A stretch of 52,040 nt of DNA from Lachnospiraceae bacterium UBA7182 (GCA_002491115.1 DKVI01000070.1:1-52040); one strand, 5' to 3'; shown: positions 16,948 through 24,678, numbered from the stretch's first letter. The notes: a model not told the origin generated them from the sequence alone. Made by a program: numbers and translations.

Positions 16948-17039
16948 ACTATCCTCCTGTTAATCATTCTGCTGCAGCCCTCCCAATGTTCCTGTATCTG
17001 TCACGGGCATTGCTCGGACTTTTTTACTTGAACCATTTA

Positions 17040-17068
17040 ATTATATAATAAATAAATCAAGATTGCAA
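17040..17068 (-). promoter_or_regulatory. Promoter of the 52-residue protein
   Basis: Minus strand TTGCAA (17063-17068) and perfect TATAAT (17040-17045), 17-base spacing, giving a leader of about 85 bases before the 52-residue ORF. Confidence 0.6.
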
Positions 17069-17088
17069 TAGTTTTTCTTGATTTATTT
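17050..17088. promoter_or_regulatory. Palindromic operator between divergent promoters
   Basis: AAATAAATCAAG (17050-17061) and CTTGATTTATTT (17077-17088) are perfect 12-base inverted repeats with a 15-base spacer. They lie within both divergent promoters: the right arm covers the plus-strand -35 and the left arm fills the spacer of the minus promoter. A likely binding site for the XRE protein encoded at 17130. Confidence 0.65.
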
Positions 17089-17106
17089 AAGTTTTTCTGA
17101 TATGAT
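17078..17106 (+). promoter_or_regulatory. Promoter of the XRE gene at 17130
   Basis: TTGATT (17078-17083) and TATGAT (17101-17106), 17-base spacing, 24 bases ahead of the start codon. The -35 lies inside the right arm of the palindromic operator, so autoregulation is likely. Confidence 0.6.
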
Positions 17107-17129
17107 ATTAATCAGGAGGTAATTGACAG

Positions 17130-17492
17130 ATGAATCAATGCGAAAGAATCAAACTGATCCTGAAAGAAAATAAATTAAAACAGAAACAACTGGCCGCTGA
17201 ACTGGGAGTGACGGAAAGTTATATTTCCATGCTTCTTAAAAAACCGGACATACGTTTGTCTCAGCCTCTTGCCGCTCTGATTGAAGCAAAGTACGGCTAT
17301 AATATCGAATGGGTCTTAAACGGCACAGGACCCAAATTAAAACAGGTCAGCAAAAACAGAGAATTATCCGAACTGCATCAAAAAGCGCTTACACAGCTGG
17401 AAAAAATGAATGAGGAACAGGTGAAAGCAGTCCTTGCTTTCATCAACTCTCTGGAAGAAATTCAAAAATCGTTTTCCGAATCGGATACTTGA
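17130..17492 (+). CDS. XRE-family regulator
   Basis: A 120-residue protein with an N-terminal HTH (LILKENKLKQKQLAAELGVT then ESYISMLLKKPDIRLSQPLA, about 9-48), the phage-like motif YNIEWVLNGTGP, and a C-terminal helix KMNEEQVKAVLAFINSLEEI. An AGGAGG site ten bases before ATG 17130 sets the start. Divergent from the 52-residue protein gene and probably a repressor of both through the palindrome. The NIEWVLNGTGP turn is common in repressors of prophages and mobile elements, but no other mobile gene is nearby. Confidence 0.87.
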   Translation: MNQCERIKLILKENKLKQKQLAAELGVTESYISMLLKKPDIRLSQPLAALIEAKYGYNIEWVLNGTGPKLKQVSKNRELSELHQKALTQLEKMNEEQVKAVLAFINSLEEIQKSFSESDT

Positions 17493-17504
17493 ACAAAAAA
17501 AGAA

Positions 17505-17543
17505 AGCATGTACAGGCCCATGCCGTATGGCACTGTACATGCT
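17505..17543. terminator. Bidirectional terminator
   Basis: AGCATGTACA (17505-17514) pairs with TGTACATGCT (17534-17543). An A-run before and TTCTTTTTTT after make it an intrinsic terminator for both the XRE gene and the convergent housekeeping operon. Confidence 0.85.
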
Positions 17544-17551
17544 TCTTTTTT

Positions 17552-18166
17552 TCATTTCAGAAAATAGAATGGATCTTCGTTTGTATGGTGCAGAAAATGC
17601 ATCATCAGATATCCGCAGTTCATGGACACATTTTCCTCTTTTAAGATTCTTGCTACCTCCGCGCGGTCCGCCAGGACCACTTCCAGGTCTTCACTGTCTT
17701 CCAGACCGTCACGGGAGACAGATCCTCTGGCATATCCATAGACCGTCGCGCAGGACTCGTCCGTCATGCCGATGGTGGTAAAAAAAGGCTTATGGAACAT
17801 CTCATCCACCTGAAGCGGCTCAAAGTCCAACCCGGTCTCCTCTTTTAATTCCCGGGCACCTGCCTGGGCAAAAGTCTCGCCCTCATCCACCAGGCCGGCG
17901 GGCAACTCGTAGATGTAGTCGTCAATGGAAACCCGGTACTGCCGCACCAGCACCATCTTATCATGGTTCTCTCCATAAATACTGTAGATAATTACTCCAT
18001 CAGGTTTGTTTTTCCTTGTATTGATCTTTAAATGCTCCGCATCTCTGGCCCTGGAAGCCATAAAATACAGTTTGTCTTTTCCGACTTTATTTTTATAATG
18101 AAGATCATATAAATTCAAAAAACGATTGTCGGTCTTTTTTTCGATCGAAAATATCCGGCTGTCCAT
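17552..18166 (-). CDS. NUDIX hydrolase
   Basis: A 204-residue NUDIX enzyme that hydrolyses a nucleoside diphosphate linked to another moiety, perhaps ADP-ribose. The full box GX5EX7REUXEEXGU is present (GLVDEGETFAQAGARELKEE then TGL, residues 91-113). The ATG at 18166 is preferred, since GGAGG lies eight to ten bases upstream; a GTG three codons earlier would abut that site. It is last in the rplU-to-rsfS block, five bases after the rsfS stop. Substrate cannot be fixed from the motif. Confidence 0.9.
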   Translation of the reverse strand: MDSRIFSIEKKTDNRFLNLYDLHYKNKVGKDKLYFMASRARDAEHLKINTRKNKPDGVIIYSIYGENHDKMVLVRQYRVSIDDYIYELPAGLVDEGETFAQAGARELKEETGLDFEPLQVDEMFHKPFFTTIGMTDESCATVYGYARGSVSRDGLEDSEDLEVVLADRAEVARILKEENVSMNCGYLMMHFLHHTNEDPFYFLK

Positions 18167-18171
18167 ATATT

Positions 18172-18534
18172 TCACCCCTCCAAGTCCGCTTTTTCCACCA
18201 GGTTCCCGTCTCTCCAGATACGTTCCAGATCGTAGAACAGACGGTTTTCTTCATCAAAAATATGAATGATCAGATCCTGATAGTCCAATAATATCCAGTT
18301 GGCTGTCTGATATCCTTCCACCTGTCTGGGTTCAAAACCCGCTTTCTGCAGCCGTTCTTCCGCCTCATCCGCCATCGCCTGCACCTGGTTCCGGTTGCTT
18401 CCGGAAGCGATGATAAAATAGTCCGCCATCACGGAAACGTCAGAGATATCCAGGACTTTCACGTCTTTGGCTTTCTTTTCCTCCAGAGCGCTCACTGCAA
18501 TTCTGGCCATCTCTTTTGATCTTTCAGGTATCAT
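18172..18534 (-). CDS. rsfS: Ribosomal silencing factor RsfS
   Basis: A 120-residue RsfS/Iojap protein (DUF143). Members bind L14 on the 50S subunit and block subunit joining when nutrients are short. Typical motifs are ADYFIIASGSNRNQVQAMAD and GYQTANWILLDYQDLIIHIF, then REFYDLE-like RLFYDLERIW. Position after nadD and yqeK is the conserved Firmicutes arrangement. An AAGGGGG ribosome site precedes the ATG. Length is usual. Confidence 0.96.
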   Translation of the reverse strand: MIPERSKEMARIAVSALEEKKAKDVKVLDISDVSVMADYFIIASGSNRNQVQAMADEAEERLQKAGFEPRQVEGYQTANWILLDYQDLIIHIFDEENRLFYDLERIWRDGNLVEKADLEG

Positions 18535-18566
18535 AATATACCCCCTTCCCTTTGTCCTTCTACTGG

Positions 18567-19142
18567 TTATTTTTGTTCCTTATAGTAATCATACGTCTTT
18601 TTCGTCATGGAGTCAATATCGTCTGTGGAATCGCCCAAATATCCCAGCGTATCCTCCAGAATCCGAAGCAGTGCCTGATCCAGATCGATAAAAGCGAGCT
18701 TACGGATCTCAGCCAGGTTCGGCGCTTTATCGCGTTTGGGTTCGATGTAGTCGGACACATAGACAATCTTATCCAGCAGGTTCATTGCAGGCCGCCCGGT
18801 CGTGTGCCACCGGATGGCGCTTAAAATCTCTTCATCATCGATATCATATTTTTTCTTCGCCAGAAGCTCCCCCAATTTGGCATGAAGCATAAAAGGATTC
18901 TTGCGTTCAAGGTCGGTGATTTCCAGATGATTTTTCTCGGCCATCTTCAGTTTTTTGGCGTTGGGCATACATTTGGCACAGTCGTGCATCAAGCCTGCCA
19001 GCATGGCTTTTTCCATATCATACTCATAGCGCATGGCAAGGGACGCGCAGGTGTACATAACCCCCAGGGTATGCTCATAGCGGCTTTCGTCCATATGCTT
19101 TTTCATAGCCTTTTTCAAATCTTTCATGCAGATTGCATCCAT
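18567..19142 (-). CDS. yqeK: YqeK HD-domain diadenosine tetraphosphatase
   Basis: A 191-residue HD-domain phosphohydrolase of the YqeK family, which cleaves diadenosine tetraphosphate symmetrically. His24 in RYEHTLGV, the HD pair in GLMHDCAK (53-54), the later His cluster (HAKLGE, IRWHTTGRP) and YVSDYIEPKRD match the family. The ATG starts directly after the nadD stop, with GGAGG about eight bases upstream. Together with nadD it belongs to a nucleotide and NAD metabolism pair conserved in Firmicutes. Confidence 0.95.
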   Translation of the reverse strand: MDAICMKDLKKAMKKHMDESRYEHTLGVMYTCASLAMRYEYDMEKAMLAGLMHDCAKCMPNAKKLKMAEKNHLEITDLERKNPFMLHAKLGELLAKKKYDIDDEEILSAIRWHTTGRPAMNLLDKIVYVSDYIEPKRDKAPNLAEIRKLAFIDLDQALLRILEDTLGYLGDSTDDIDSMTKKTYDYYKEQK

Positions 19143-19769
19143 TTATTTATCCTCCGTCCTGTACAGCCCGTGCTTCTGAATATAATCTTCCACAGCGGTG
19201 GGAAGCAGATAGGAAGTACATTCCTCATGCTGTATGCGCCCCCGTATATCTTCCGACGCGATGTCCATATTGGGGGTGTTAAGGATCCGGATATCCGCCC
19301 CGTATCGGTCTTTCAGTTCCCGGATTTTCTCCTGGATTTCTTCTTTGTGGCAATGATCTCTCACAGCCGCCAGGAGGACGCACTCTTTACTGATGATCTC
19401 CGGCTCCCGCCATCCGTCGAACTCAAACAGAGAATCGGCGCCCATAATAAAATAAAACAACGCATTCGGATATTTCTTATGCAATTTCTGCAATGTCTTA
19501 TAAGTGTAATGATACGACTCACCAAAACATTCCAGATCGCACAGTTTCAGATAAGGTATCTTCTGTATGGCAAGCCGGATCATCTGCATCCGGTATTCCA
19601 CATCCGCCTGCTGTGTATCCTTTTTATGAGGCGGATTCCCGTTGGGGAGCATCCAGATCTCGTCCAGGCCGTACTGTTCGTAGGCCTGCTTTGCCAGTGC
19701 CAGATGTGCGTTGTGAACCGGGTCAAACGTGCCCCCCATAATCCCGATCTGTCTCTTATTACCGTCCAT
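19143..19769 (-). CDS. nadD: Nicotinate-nucleotide adenylyltransferase
   Basis: A 208-residue NadD, which forms deamido-NAD from nicotinate mononucleotide and ATP. The nucleotidyltransferase motif GIMGGTFDPVHNAHL (9-23) is intact, as is the C-terminal ASEDIRGRI version of the SSTxxR motif. The frame is open 48 codons further upstream, but ATG 19769 has a GGAG site and gives the normal family length, while the extension overlaps yhbY. Ordinary cytoplasmic enzyme. Confidence 0.96.
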   Translation of the reverse strand: MDGNKRQIGIMGGTFDPVHNAHLALAKQAYEQYGLDEIWMLPNGNPPHKKDTQQADVEYRMQMIRLAIQKIPYLKLCDLECFGESYHYTYKTLQKLHKKYPNALFYFIMGADSLFEFDGWREPEIISKECVLLAAVRDHCHKEEIQEKIRELKDRYGADIRILNTPNMDIASEDIRGRIQHEECTSYLLPTAVEDYIQKHGLYRTEDK

Positions 19770-19779
19770 ACGAACTCCG

Positions 19780-20076
19780 TTATGATTTTGGCAGGATGAT
19801 TTTCTTCTTGTCATCCTTGCCTTCTTTATATAATACAATCTTTTTTCCGATGACCTGTACCACCTGAGAGCGGGTCCGTTCTGCCAGAAGCTCTGCCAGT
19901 TCCCGCGGGTCATCCACGCAGTTTTGCAGTACGCTGATTTTAATCAGTTCCCTGGCATCCAGTGCCTCCTTCACCGCCCCCGTAAGCTCCGGCGTCAGAC
20001 TGTTTTTCCCGATCTGAAAGATCGGGTCCGTCACCTGCGCCAGCCCCTTCAGGTAGGCTCTTTGTTTACTCGTCAT
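19780..20076 (-). CDS. yhbY: YhbY-type RNA-binding protein
   Basis: A 98-residue CRS1-YhbY domain protein associated with 50S assembly. The signature GKNSLTPELTGAVKEALDAR and the GxxG-like VIGKKIVLYKEG are visible. The lysine-rich end (DDKKKIILPKS) is normal. It sits between obgE and nadD, 11 bases after obgE, as in many Clostridia. Confidence 0.93.
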   Translation of the reverse strand: MTSKQRAYLKGLAQVTDPIFQIGKNSLTPELTGAVKEALDARELIKISVLQNCVDDPRELAELLAERTRSQVVQVIGKKIVLYKEGKDDKKKIILPKS

Positions 20077-20087
20077 GATCTACTCCT

Positions 20088-21377
20088 CTATTTATAGTAC
20101 TCAAACGCCAATCCATACATCCTTACCGTGTCCCCCTCCTGGATTCCCGCCTTCTCCAGATCGTCCAGAATGCCCGTATCTTTCAGAAAACGCTGAAAGA
20201 ACGCAAAGCCTTTCTCCGAATCCAGATTCGTATAACCCAGCATCTTCTCAATCCGCGGTCCTTCCACGATATAAGTGTTGGCCTCCTCCGGAGATTTTTC
20301 CACTGTATAAGGCAGGTTTTCCCTGACAAACATATCCTCCGGGAAAAACTCCTGCGCAAACACCACAGGCTTGTCCTCCATTGTATCCAGGATTTCCTTA
20401 ATATAATACATCAGTTCTTTCAGCCCCTGTCCGCTGACTGCGGAGATGGGAAATACACGGATTCCTTTTGGCTCAAATTCCTCCTGTATGGCCTTCACCG
20501 GATTCTCTTCCGGGTCCCAGATGGCGTCAATCTTATTCGCCGCGATCACCTGCGGTCTTGCGGCAATCCCGGGGTTATAGGCTTCCAGTTCTTTATTAAT
20601 GGCATAGATATCCGCGATCGGATCGCGTCCTTCCACGGACGCCGCATCCACCATATGGATAATGACTTTCGTCCGCTCAATATGGCGCAGGAAATCAAGC
20701 CCAAGACCTACGCCTTCGGAAGCGCCTTCGATCAGTCCCGGAATATCCGCGATCACAAATCCGCCTCCGTCCAGGTCTACTACGCCCAGGTTGGGCGTCA
20801 GCGTCGTAAAGTGGTAATTGGCGATCTTAGGCTGGGCATTGGTCACTCTGGACAAAAGGGTACTTTTTCCCACATTGGGAAATCCCACCAGTCCCACATC
20901 CGCGATGACTTTTAACTCCAGCTGCACTTCCAGCTCCTGGGCAGGCTGCCCGGGCTTGGCGTACTTGGGCACCTGCATGGTGGAAGTGGCGAAATGCTGA
21001 TTGCCGATGCCGCCTTTGCCGCCCTGTAAGACGACCTGACGCTGGTTGTCGGCAGACATATCCGCGATCACCTTGCCGCTCCCGGCGTCTTTGATCACAG
21101 TGCCTTCCGGTACTTTCAGTATGATATCCTCGCCGCTTTTGCCGTGGCAGTTGCGTCTGCCGCCCTCCTGACCGTCCTGGGCCGCGTATTTACGTCTGTG
21201 GCGGTAATCGGTCAGGGTATTCAGTCCCTTATCCACTTCAAAGATAACGTCCCCGCCTTTTCCGCCGTCCCCGCCGTCCGGTCCGCCGTCCGGCACAAAA
21301 AGCTCCCGGCGGAAGCTTACATGACCGTCCCCGCCTTTTCCCGAGCGGATGATGATCTTTGCTCTGTCTGCAAACAT
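20088..21377 (-). CDS. obgE: GTPase ObgE/CgtA
   Basis: A 429-residue essential GTPase involved in 50S maturation and stringent response. The glycine-rich Obg fold (GKGGDGHVSFRRE, GPDGGDGGKGGDV) is N-terminal. The G domain has P-loop GFPNVGKSTLL (about 166-176), switch motif FTTLTPNLG, DIPG and NKID. A C-terminal OCT domain (IEKMLGYTNLDSEKGFAFF) ends the protein. Located after rpmA as in nearly all Firmicutes. Confidence 0.97.
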   Translation of the reverse strand: MFADRAKIIIRSGKGGDGHVSFRRELFVPDGGPDGGDGGKGGDVIFEVDKGLNTLTDYRHRRKYAAQDGQEGGRRNCHGKSGEDIILKVPEGTVIKDAGSGKVIADMSADNQRQVVLQGGKGGIGNQHFATSTMQVPKYAKPGQPAQELEVQLELKVIADVGLVGFPNVGKSTLLSRVTNAQPKIANYHFTTLTPNLGVVDLDGGGFVIADIPGLIEGASEGVGLGLDFLRHIERTKVIIHMVDAASVEGRDPIADIYAINKELEAYNPGIAARPQVIAANKIDAIWDPEENPVKAIQEEFEPKGIRVFPISAVSGQGLKELMYYIKEILDTMEDKPVVFAQEFFPEDMFVRENLPYTVEKSPEEANTYIVEGPRIEKMLGYTNLDSEKGFAFFQRFLKDTGILDDLEKAGIQEGDTVRMYGLAFEYYK

Positions 21378-21401
21378 ACACTGTCTCCTTATATAAGAGA
21401 A

Positions 21402-21427
21402 GGCCTCAAATCATTCGACTTGAAGCC
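21402..21427 (-). terminator. Hairpin between rpmA and obgE
   Basis: On the minus strand GGCTTCAA pairs with TTGAGGCC across a ten-base loop, followed by TTCTCTT. It probably attenuates transcription so that obgE and later genes are made at a lower level than the ribosomal proteins. Confidence 0.55.
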
Positions 21428-21440
21428 CTGGTCTTGCGGA

Positions 21441-21725
21441 TTATTCTGCTACAGGAACGATAGAAACCTGTTTCCTGTCTCTGCCTTTTCTCTCAAAACG
21501 GACAACGCCGTCTGTCAGCGCAAATAAAGTATCGTCTCCGCCGCGTCCTACGTTCACGCCCGGATGGATCCTGGTTCCGCGCTGTCTGTAAAGGATGTTT
21601 CCTGCTTTTACGAACTGGCCGTCCGCTCTCTTCGCGCCAAGCCTTTTCGCTTCAGAATCTCTGCCGTTCTTTGTAGAGCCGACACCTTTTTTGTGTGCGA
21701 ACATCTGAAGATTCATATTTAACAT
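21441..21725 (-). CDS. rpmA: Ribosomal protein bL27
   Basis: A 94-residue bL27 with the Firmicutes N-terminal extension MLNMNLQMFAHKKGVGST. In this group the protease Prp removes the residues up to the Phe before AHKKG, exposing the N-terminus that reaches the peptidyl transferase centre. AGGAGG nine bases before ATG supports this start. Only 33 bases separate it from rplU, so the usual prp (ysxB) gene between them is missing here. Confidence 0.97.
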   Translation of the reverse strand: MLNMNLQMFAHKKGVGSTKNGRDSEAKRLGAKRADGQFVKAGNILYRQRGTRIHPGVNVGRGGDDTLFALTDGVVRFERKGRDRKQVSIVPVAE

Positions 21726-21758
21726 AGGTCTGCACCTCCTGACATGCTGTATTAACAG

Positions 21759-22067
21759 TTATTTGTTGATCTTTTCAATCTTAACAGCGGTGTACTGCTG
21801 TCTGTGACCATTCTTTTTATGATATCCAGTTTTCCTCTTGTACTTGTAAACGATGACTTTCTTCGCTTTCCCGTCACCGATCACAGATGCTTCCACGGTA
21901 GCGCCTGCCACCACCGGAGTACCCACGGTAAGCGCGTCGTCGCAGACTGCCAAAACCTGATCGAACACATAGTTGGAACCGGCCTCCGCACCCAACTTCT
22001 CCACACGGATCACATCACCTTCGGATACTTTATACTGTTTACCACCTGTTGCAATAATCGCGTACAT
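21759..22067 (-). CDS. rplU: Ribosomal protein bL21
   Basis: A 102-residue bL21 (MYAIIATGGKQYKVSEGDVI at the start; KVIVYKYKRKTGYHKKNGHR near the end), a 50S subunit protein binding 23S rRNA. A GGAGG site precedes ATG 22067. First gene of the operon, with its own promoter at 22150-22178. Confidence 0.97.
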   Translation of the reverse strand: MYAIIATGGKQYKVSEGDVIRVEKLGAEAGSNYVFDQVLAVCDDALTVGTPVVAGATVEASVIGDGKAKKVIVYKYKRKTGYHKKNGHRQQYTAVKIEKINK

Positions 22068-22143
22068 ATGGCACCTCCTGAATCATTACTCGCTGGCTTC
22101 GGCGCTGCAAATACGCAGACTTATAGCCCCACCACGCGGCATC
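22068..22143 (-). ncRNA. Probable L21 leader RNA
   Basis: The roughly 75-base leader between the mapped promoter and rplU is GC-rich and can fold: GTCTGCGTATTTGCAGCG-like inverted segments lie ahead of the ribosome site. In Firmicutes rplU mRNA carries an autoregulatory leader bound by L21. The match is by position and foldability, not by a verified consensus. Confidence 0.45.
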
Positions 22144-22149
22144 TGTAAT

Positions 22150-22178
22150 ATCTTACCACGGGGAATTGCAGGTGTCAA
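22150..22178 (-). promoter_or_regulatory. Promoter of the rplU operon
   Basis: Minus strand TTGACA (22173-22178) and TAAGAT (22150-22155), 17-base spacing. It starts the ribosomal protein and GTPase operon. Confidence 0.75.
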
Positions 22179-22212
22179 GCATATTTTCATGCAAAATTTT
22201 GGTTCATGTCAG

Positions 22213-23550
22213 TCACGTTTTTTCCTTCTTAGACTGGTATATAAAGTATCCGGCGCTCAAGGCAATCTGCACCACAGTAGAAATCGGCGTCGCCAGCCCG
22301 ATATGGAACAAAGACGCCCACGGCTGAAGGCTGACCACATAAGAGACCGGAATCCTGACAGCAAAAGCGCCTGTAATTCCCTGTATCATTACAAAGGTCG
22401 TATTGCCGCAGCCGTTGAAATATCCTAAAAAACAAAATAAAAAGGAAGTCAGCAGGCAGTCAATTCCGAATGCTTTCAAATAAGAAGCAGAAGCCGCTAT
22501 AATGTCGGTATCTTTAGCGAAAACAGCAGACAACAGATCTCCATGGAAAAAGGCGGCGTAAAACATAAACACACCCACCGCCAGGGAAGTCAGTATACCA
22601 TAAAAAAGCGCTTTCCTCGCCCGTCCAAACTCACTTGCCCCCACATTCTGGGCCACAAAGGCAGACATGGACTGCATAAAAGCGGAAGGTACAAGCATGA
22701 CAAAGACGCATAATTTCTCCGCCACACCCACACCTGCCGAAGCGATCAATCCCATGGAATTGACAATCGCCAGGATCACAAGGAACGAAATGCTGACCAG
22801 AAGATCCTGCAAAGCGATGGGAGTTCCCAGTGTCAATATCCTTCCGATCCTTTTTTTGTCAAAACAGATACAGGACCTGGTAAAGGTAAAGGGAAGCTCT
22901 CTTTTCCTTATGATAAGCAAAGATAAAAGCACGCTTACTCCCTGGGACAGCATCGTCGCAAGCGCCGCGCCTTTTGCTCCCATATGAAATCCGCCTACAA
23001 AGAGTAAATCTCCCGCAATATTCAGCACGCAGGCGATCGCCACAGTGATCAAAGGCATCCTGGAATCCCCGATCCCCCGGAAGATACTCCCAAGTACATT
23101 ATAGGCCGCGATAAAAAGAAGGCCGGAAGAACAGATCCTTATATAGGATACAGTGCCTGCGAAAGCTTCTTCGGGAGCATGCATCAGATCAGCCAATGGG
23201 GAAGCCGCAAGAATCAGAACAGCTGTAAGTACAATACCCAGCACCGCGAAAAGGCAGATGCCGCTGCCGATGACTTTTCCGGCCTCTTCCGGCTGCTTTT
23301 CACCGATCTTCTGCCCCGCCTGAATGGTAATCCCCATGGCAAGCCCCACGATAATGCTGGTGACTGTCTGCATGACCTGGCTTCCGGTCGATACCGCCGA
23401 CACATCCGACGCCGACGCAAACCGCCCCACCACCAGAAGGTCTACCGCCCCGTACATAGCCTGCAGAAACAGCGCCAGTAGCACAGGAAGCGCAAAAGAG
23501 ATCAAGGGTCCCAGGATCTTTCCTTCTGTAAAACTTTGATTTTTCTTCAT
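22213..23550 (-). CDS. MATE-family efflux transporter
   Basis: A 445-residue transporter with twelve predicted membrane helices, exporting drugs or metabolites in exchange for Na+ or H+. Two MatE halves are visible: LLVVGRFASASDVSAVSTGS in the first, SAGVGVAEKLCVFVMLVPSA in the second. ATG 23550 follows GGAGGAG; the frame is open further upstream but that part overlaps the leader terminator. The leader between promoter and start holds an intrinsic terminator and a palindrome, so expression is probably conditional. Divergent from the PadR operon. Substrate unknown. Confidence 0.92.
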   Translation of the reverse strand: MKKNQSFTEGKILGPLISFALPVLLALFLQAMYGAVDLLVVGRFASASDVSAVSTGSQVMQTVTSIIVGLAMGITIQAGQKIGEKQPEEAGKVIGSGICLFAVLGIVLTAVLILAASPLADLMHAPEEAFAGTVSYIRICSSGLLFIAAYNVLGSIFRGIGDSRMPLITVAIACVLNIAGDLLFVGGFHMGAKGAALATMLSQGVSVLLSLLIIRKRELPFTFTRSCICFDKKRIGRILTLGTPIALQDLLVSISFLVILAIVNSMGLIASAGVGVAEKLCVFVMLVPSAFMQSMSAFVAQNVGASEFGRARKALFYGILTSLAVGVFMFYAAFFHGDLLSAVFAKDTDIIAASASYLKAFGIDCLLTSFLFCFLGYFNGCGNTTFVMIQGITGAFAVRIPVSYVVSLQPWASLFHIGLATPISTVVQIALSAGYFIYQSKKEKT

Positions 23551-23583
23551 ACTTTCACTCCTCCGAAAACATTTATAAATATC

Positions 23584-23632
23584 AAAAAAGCCGGATAAAA
23601 TATCGGGCGCACCCGACATCTTATCCAGCTTT
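23584..23632 (-). terminator. Leader terminator (attenuator) ahead of the MATE gene
   Basis: On the minus strand AAAGCTGGATAAGAT...CGGG pairs with CCCG...ATTTTATCCGGCTTT and ends in TTTTTT. It lies about 35 bases before the MATE start and after its promoter, so it must be bypassed for expression. Confidence 0.75.
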
Positions 23633-23647
23633 GTAATTGCGATTACA
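23632..23647. promoter_or_regulatory. Palindrome TGTAAT-N4-ATTACA
   Basis: TGTAATTGCGATTACA is a perfect six-base inverted repeat in the transcribed MATE leader. As RNA it makes an eight-pair hairpin whose 3' arm touches the terminator stem; as DNA it could be an operator for the divergent PadR protein. Confidence 0.5.
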
Positions 23648-23668
23648 AGCCCTCCGATGTTTGACAGC

Positions 23669-23697
23669 AGTCTAACATTTTTTTAGGAAATTGTCAA
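23669..23697 (-). promoter_or_regulatory. Promoter of the MATE gene
   Basis: Minus strand TTGACA (23692-23697) and TAGACT (23669-23674), 17-base spacing, leaving a leader of about 110 bases. Confidence 0.65.
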
Positions 23698-23713
23698 CTT
23701 TTCAAAATACCTG

Positions 23714-23744
23714 TTGAAATCATATATTATATATTGTATAATAT
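23714..23744 (+). promoter_or_regulatory. PadR operon promoter with overlapping palindrome
   Basis: TTGAAA (23714-23719) and perfect TATAAT (23737-23742) are 17 bases apart. ATATTATA (23724-23731) and TATAATAT (23737-23744) form an inverted repeat over the -10, a likely autoregulatory PadR site. Confidence 0.7.
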
Positions 23745-23788
23745 AAAAAATTAAAATATATATCAAAATTCAGAAAGGATGAGGAAAC

Positions 23789-24106
23789 TTGTTTTTTTCC
23801 ATCAGTGCGGATATGCTGCAGTTTCTGGTTCTGTCTGTCATTGAACAGGAAGATTCTTATGGATACCAGATCTCCCAGAGATTAAAACCTGTATCCAACG
23901 CAAAGGATTCTACCTTATACCCCATCCTGAAACGTATGCAGGATGAAGGCCTGGTACAGGTCTATGACCGGCAGATCCAGGGGCGGAACCGAAGGTATTA
24001 CCGGATCACCGGATCAGGCAAAGAACTGTGCAGACAAAAGAAACGGGACTGGGAAGCCTGGAAAGAAGCCATGGAACAGATTTTACAAGGAGGGATGTAC
24101 ATTTGA
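23789..24106 (+). CDS. PadR-family transcriptional regulator
   Basis: A 105-residue winged-helix repressor. The PadR core is clear: LVLSVIEQEDSYGYQISQRL, STLYPILKRMQDEGLV and GRNRRYYRITGSGKEL. The start is TTG 23789, five bases after GGATGAGG; FFSISADMLQFLVL directly after it matches the family N-terminus, whereas the next ATG would remove part of helix 1. It is followed without a gap by DUF1700 and DUF4097 genes, a common envelope-stress style cassette in Firmicutes, and lies divergent to the MATE gene. Confidence 0.92.
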   Translation: MFFSISADMLQFLVLSVIEQEDSYGYQISQRLKPVSNAKDSTLYPILKRMQDEGLVQVYDRQIQGRNRRYYRITGSGKELCRQKKRDWEAWKEAMEQILQGGMYI

Positions 24107-24678
24107 GCCGTGAAGCATACTTAAAAGAACTGGCAGGATATTTAAAAAAACTGCCGAAAGATGAATATCAAAAAGCGATGGAATATTTTGAAGAATATTT
24201 TGCCGAAGCAGGTCCCGGGCAGGAAGCAGAGGCAATTCAAAGCCTTGGCACGCCCAGAGAAGCAGCGGATGGGATTTTAGGGGAGATTACCCTTCGGCGG
24301 ATACGCAGCGCCGACGCCACTAAAGGACAGCGCTTCTCCACCTTAAAGATTGTCCTTATCACACTGGCAGCGGTTCCCACCACGCTTATAGGCTCTGTCC
24401 TTTTGCTCGTGGCCGCCGTGACCGTTTTCCTGCTTTTACTTACAGCCATTCTGGTTCTGCTGGCATTTACCATAGCCGGAATTGCTTCCGCAGCGGTCGG
24501 TATATGGATGCTGACCTTCGCGCCTGCCAGCGGAATAGCCATGCTGGGAGTCGGGCTGATCCTCACGGGCGTCATCCTGCTCCTTAGCTGGTTCTTCACC
24601 TATGTTATAAAAGGGATCTACAAGCCCGCTGCCATCGCGGCAGAAAAACTGATACACAGAGGAGGTCATACGGCATGA
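24103..24678 (+). CDS. DUF1700 (HAAS-domain) membrane protein
   Basis: A 191-residue protein. The first ~75 residues (LSREAYLKELAGYLKKLPKD to SLGTPREAADGIL) form the helical HAAS/DUF1700 domain, and the rest has about three membrane helices. The start is TTG 24103, nine bases after AAGGAGG; its last two bases overlap the PadR stop. The ORF is open 25 codons upstream inside padR, without a ribosome site. DUF1700 proteins accompany PadR regulators and are thought to pass on a membrane signal. Exact role unknown. Confidence 0.88.
   Translation: MSREAYLKELAGYLKKLPKDEYQKAMEYFEEYFAEAGPGQEAEAIQSLGTPREAADGILGEITLRRIRSADATKGQRFSTLKIVLITLAAVPTTLIGSVLLLVAAVTVFLLLLTAILVLLAFTIAGIASAAVGIWMLTFAPASGIAMLGVGLILTGVILLLSWFFTYVIKGIYKPAAIAAEKLIHRGGHTA

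Noticed and set aside
19770..19913. 48-codon N-terminal extension of NadD
   Set aside because: It overlaps yhbY, has no ribosome site and is not part of the family; ATG 19769 gives the normal length.
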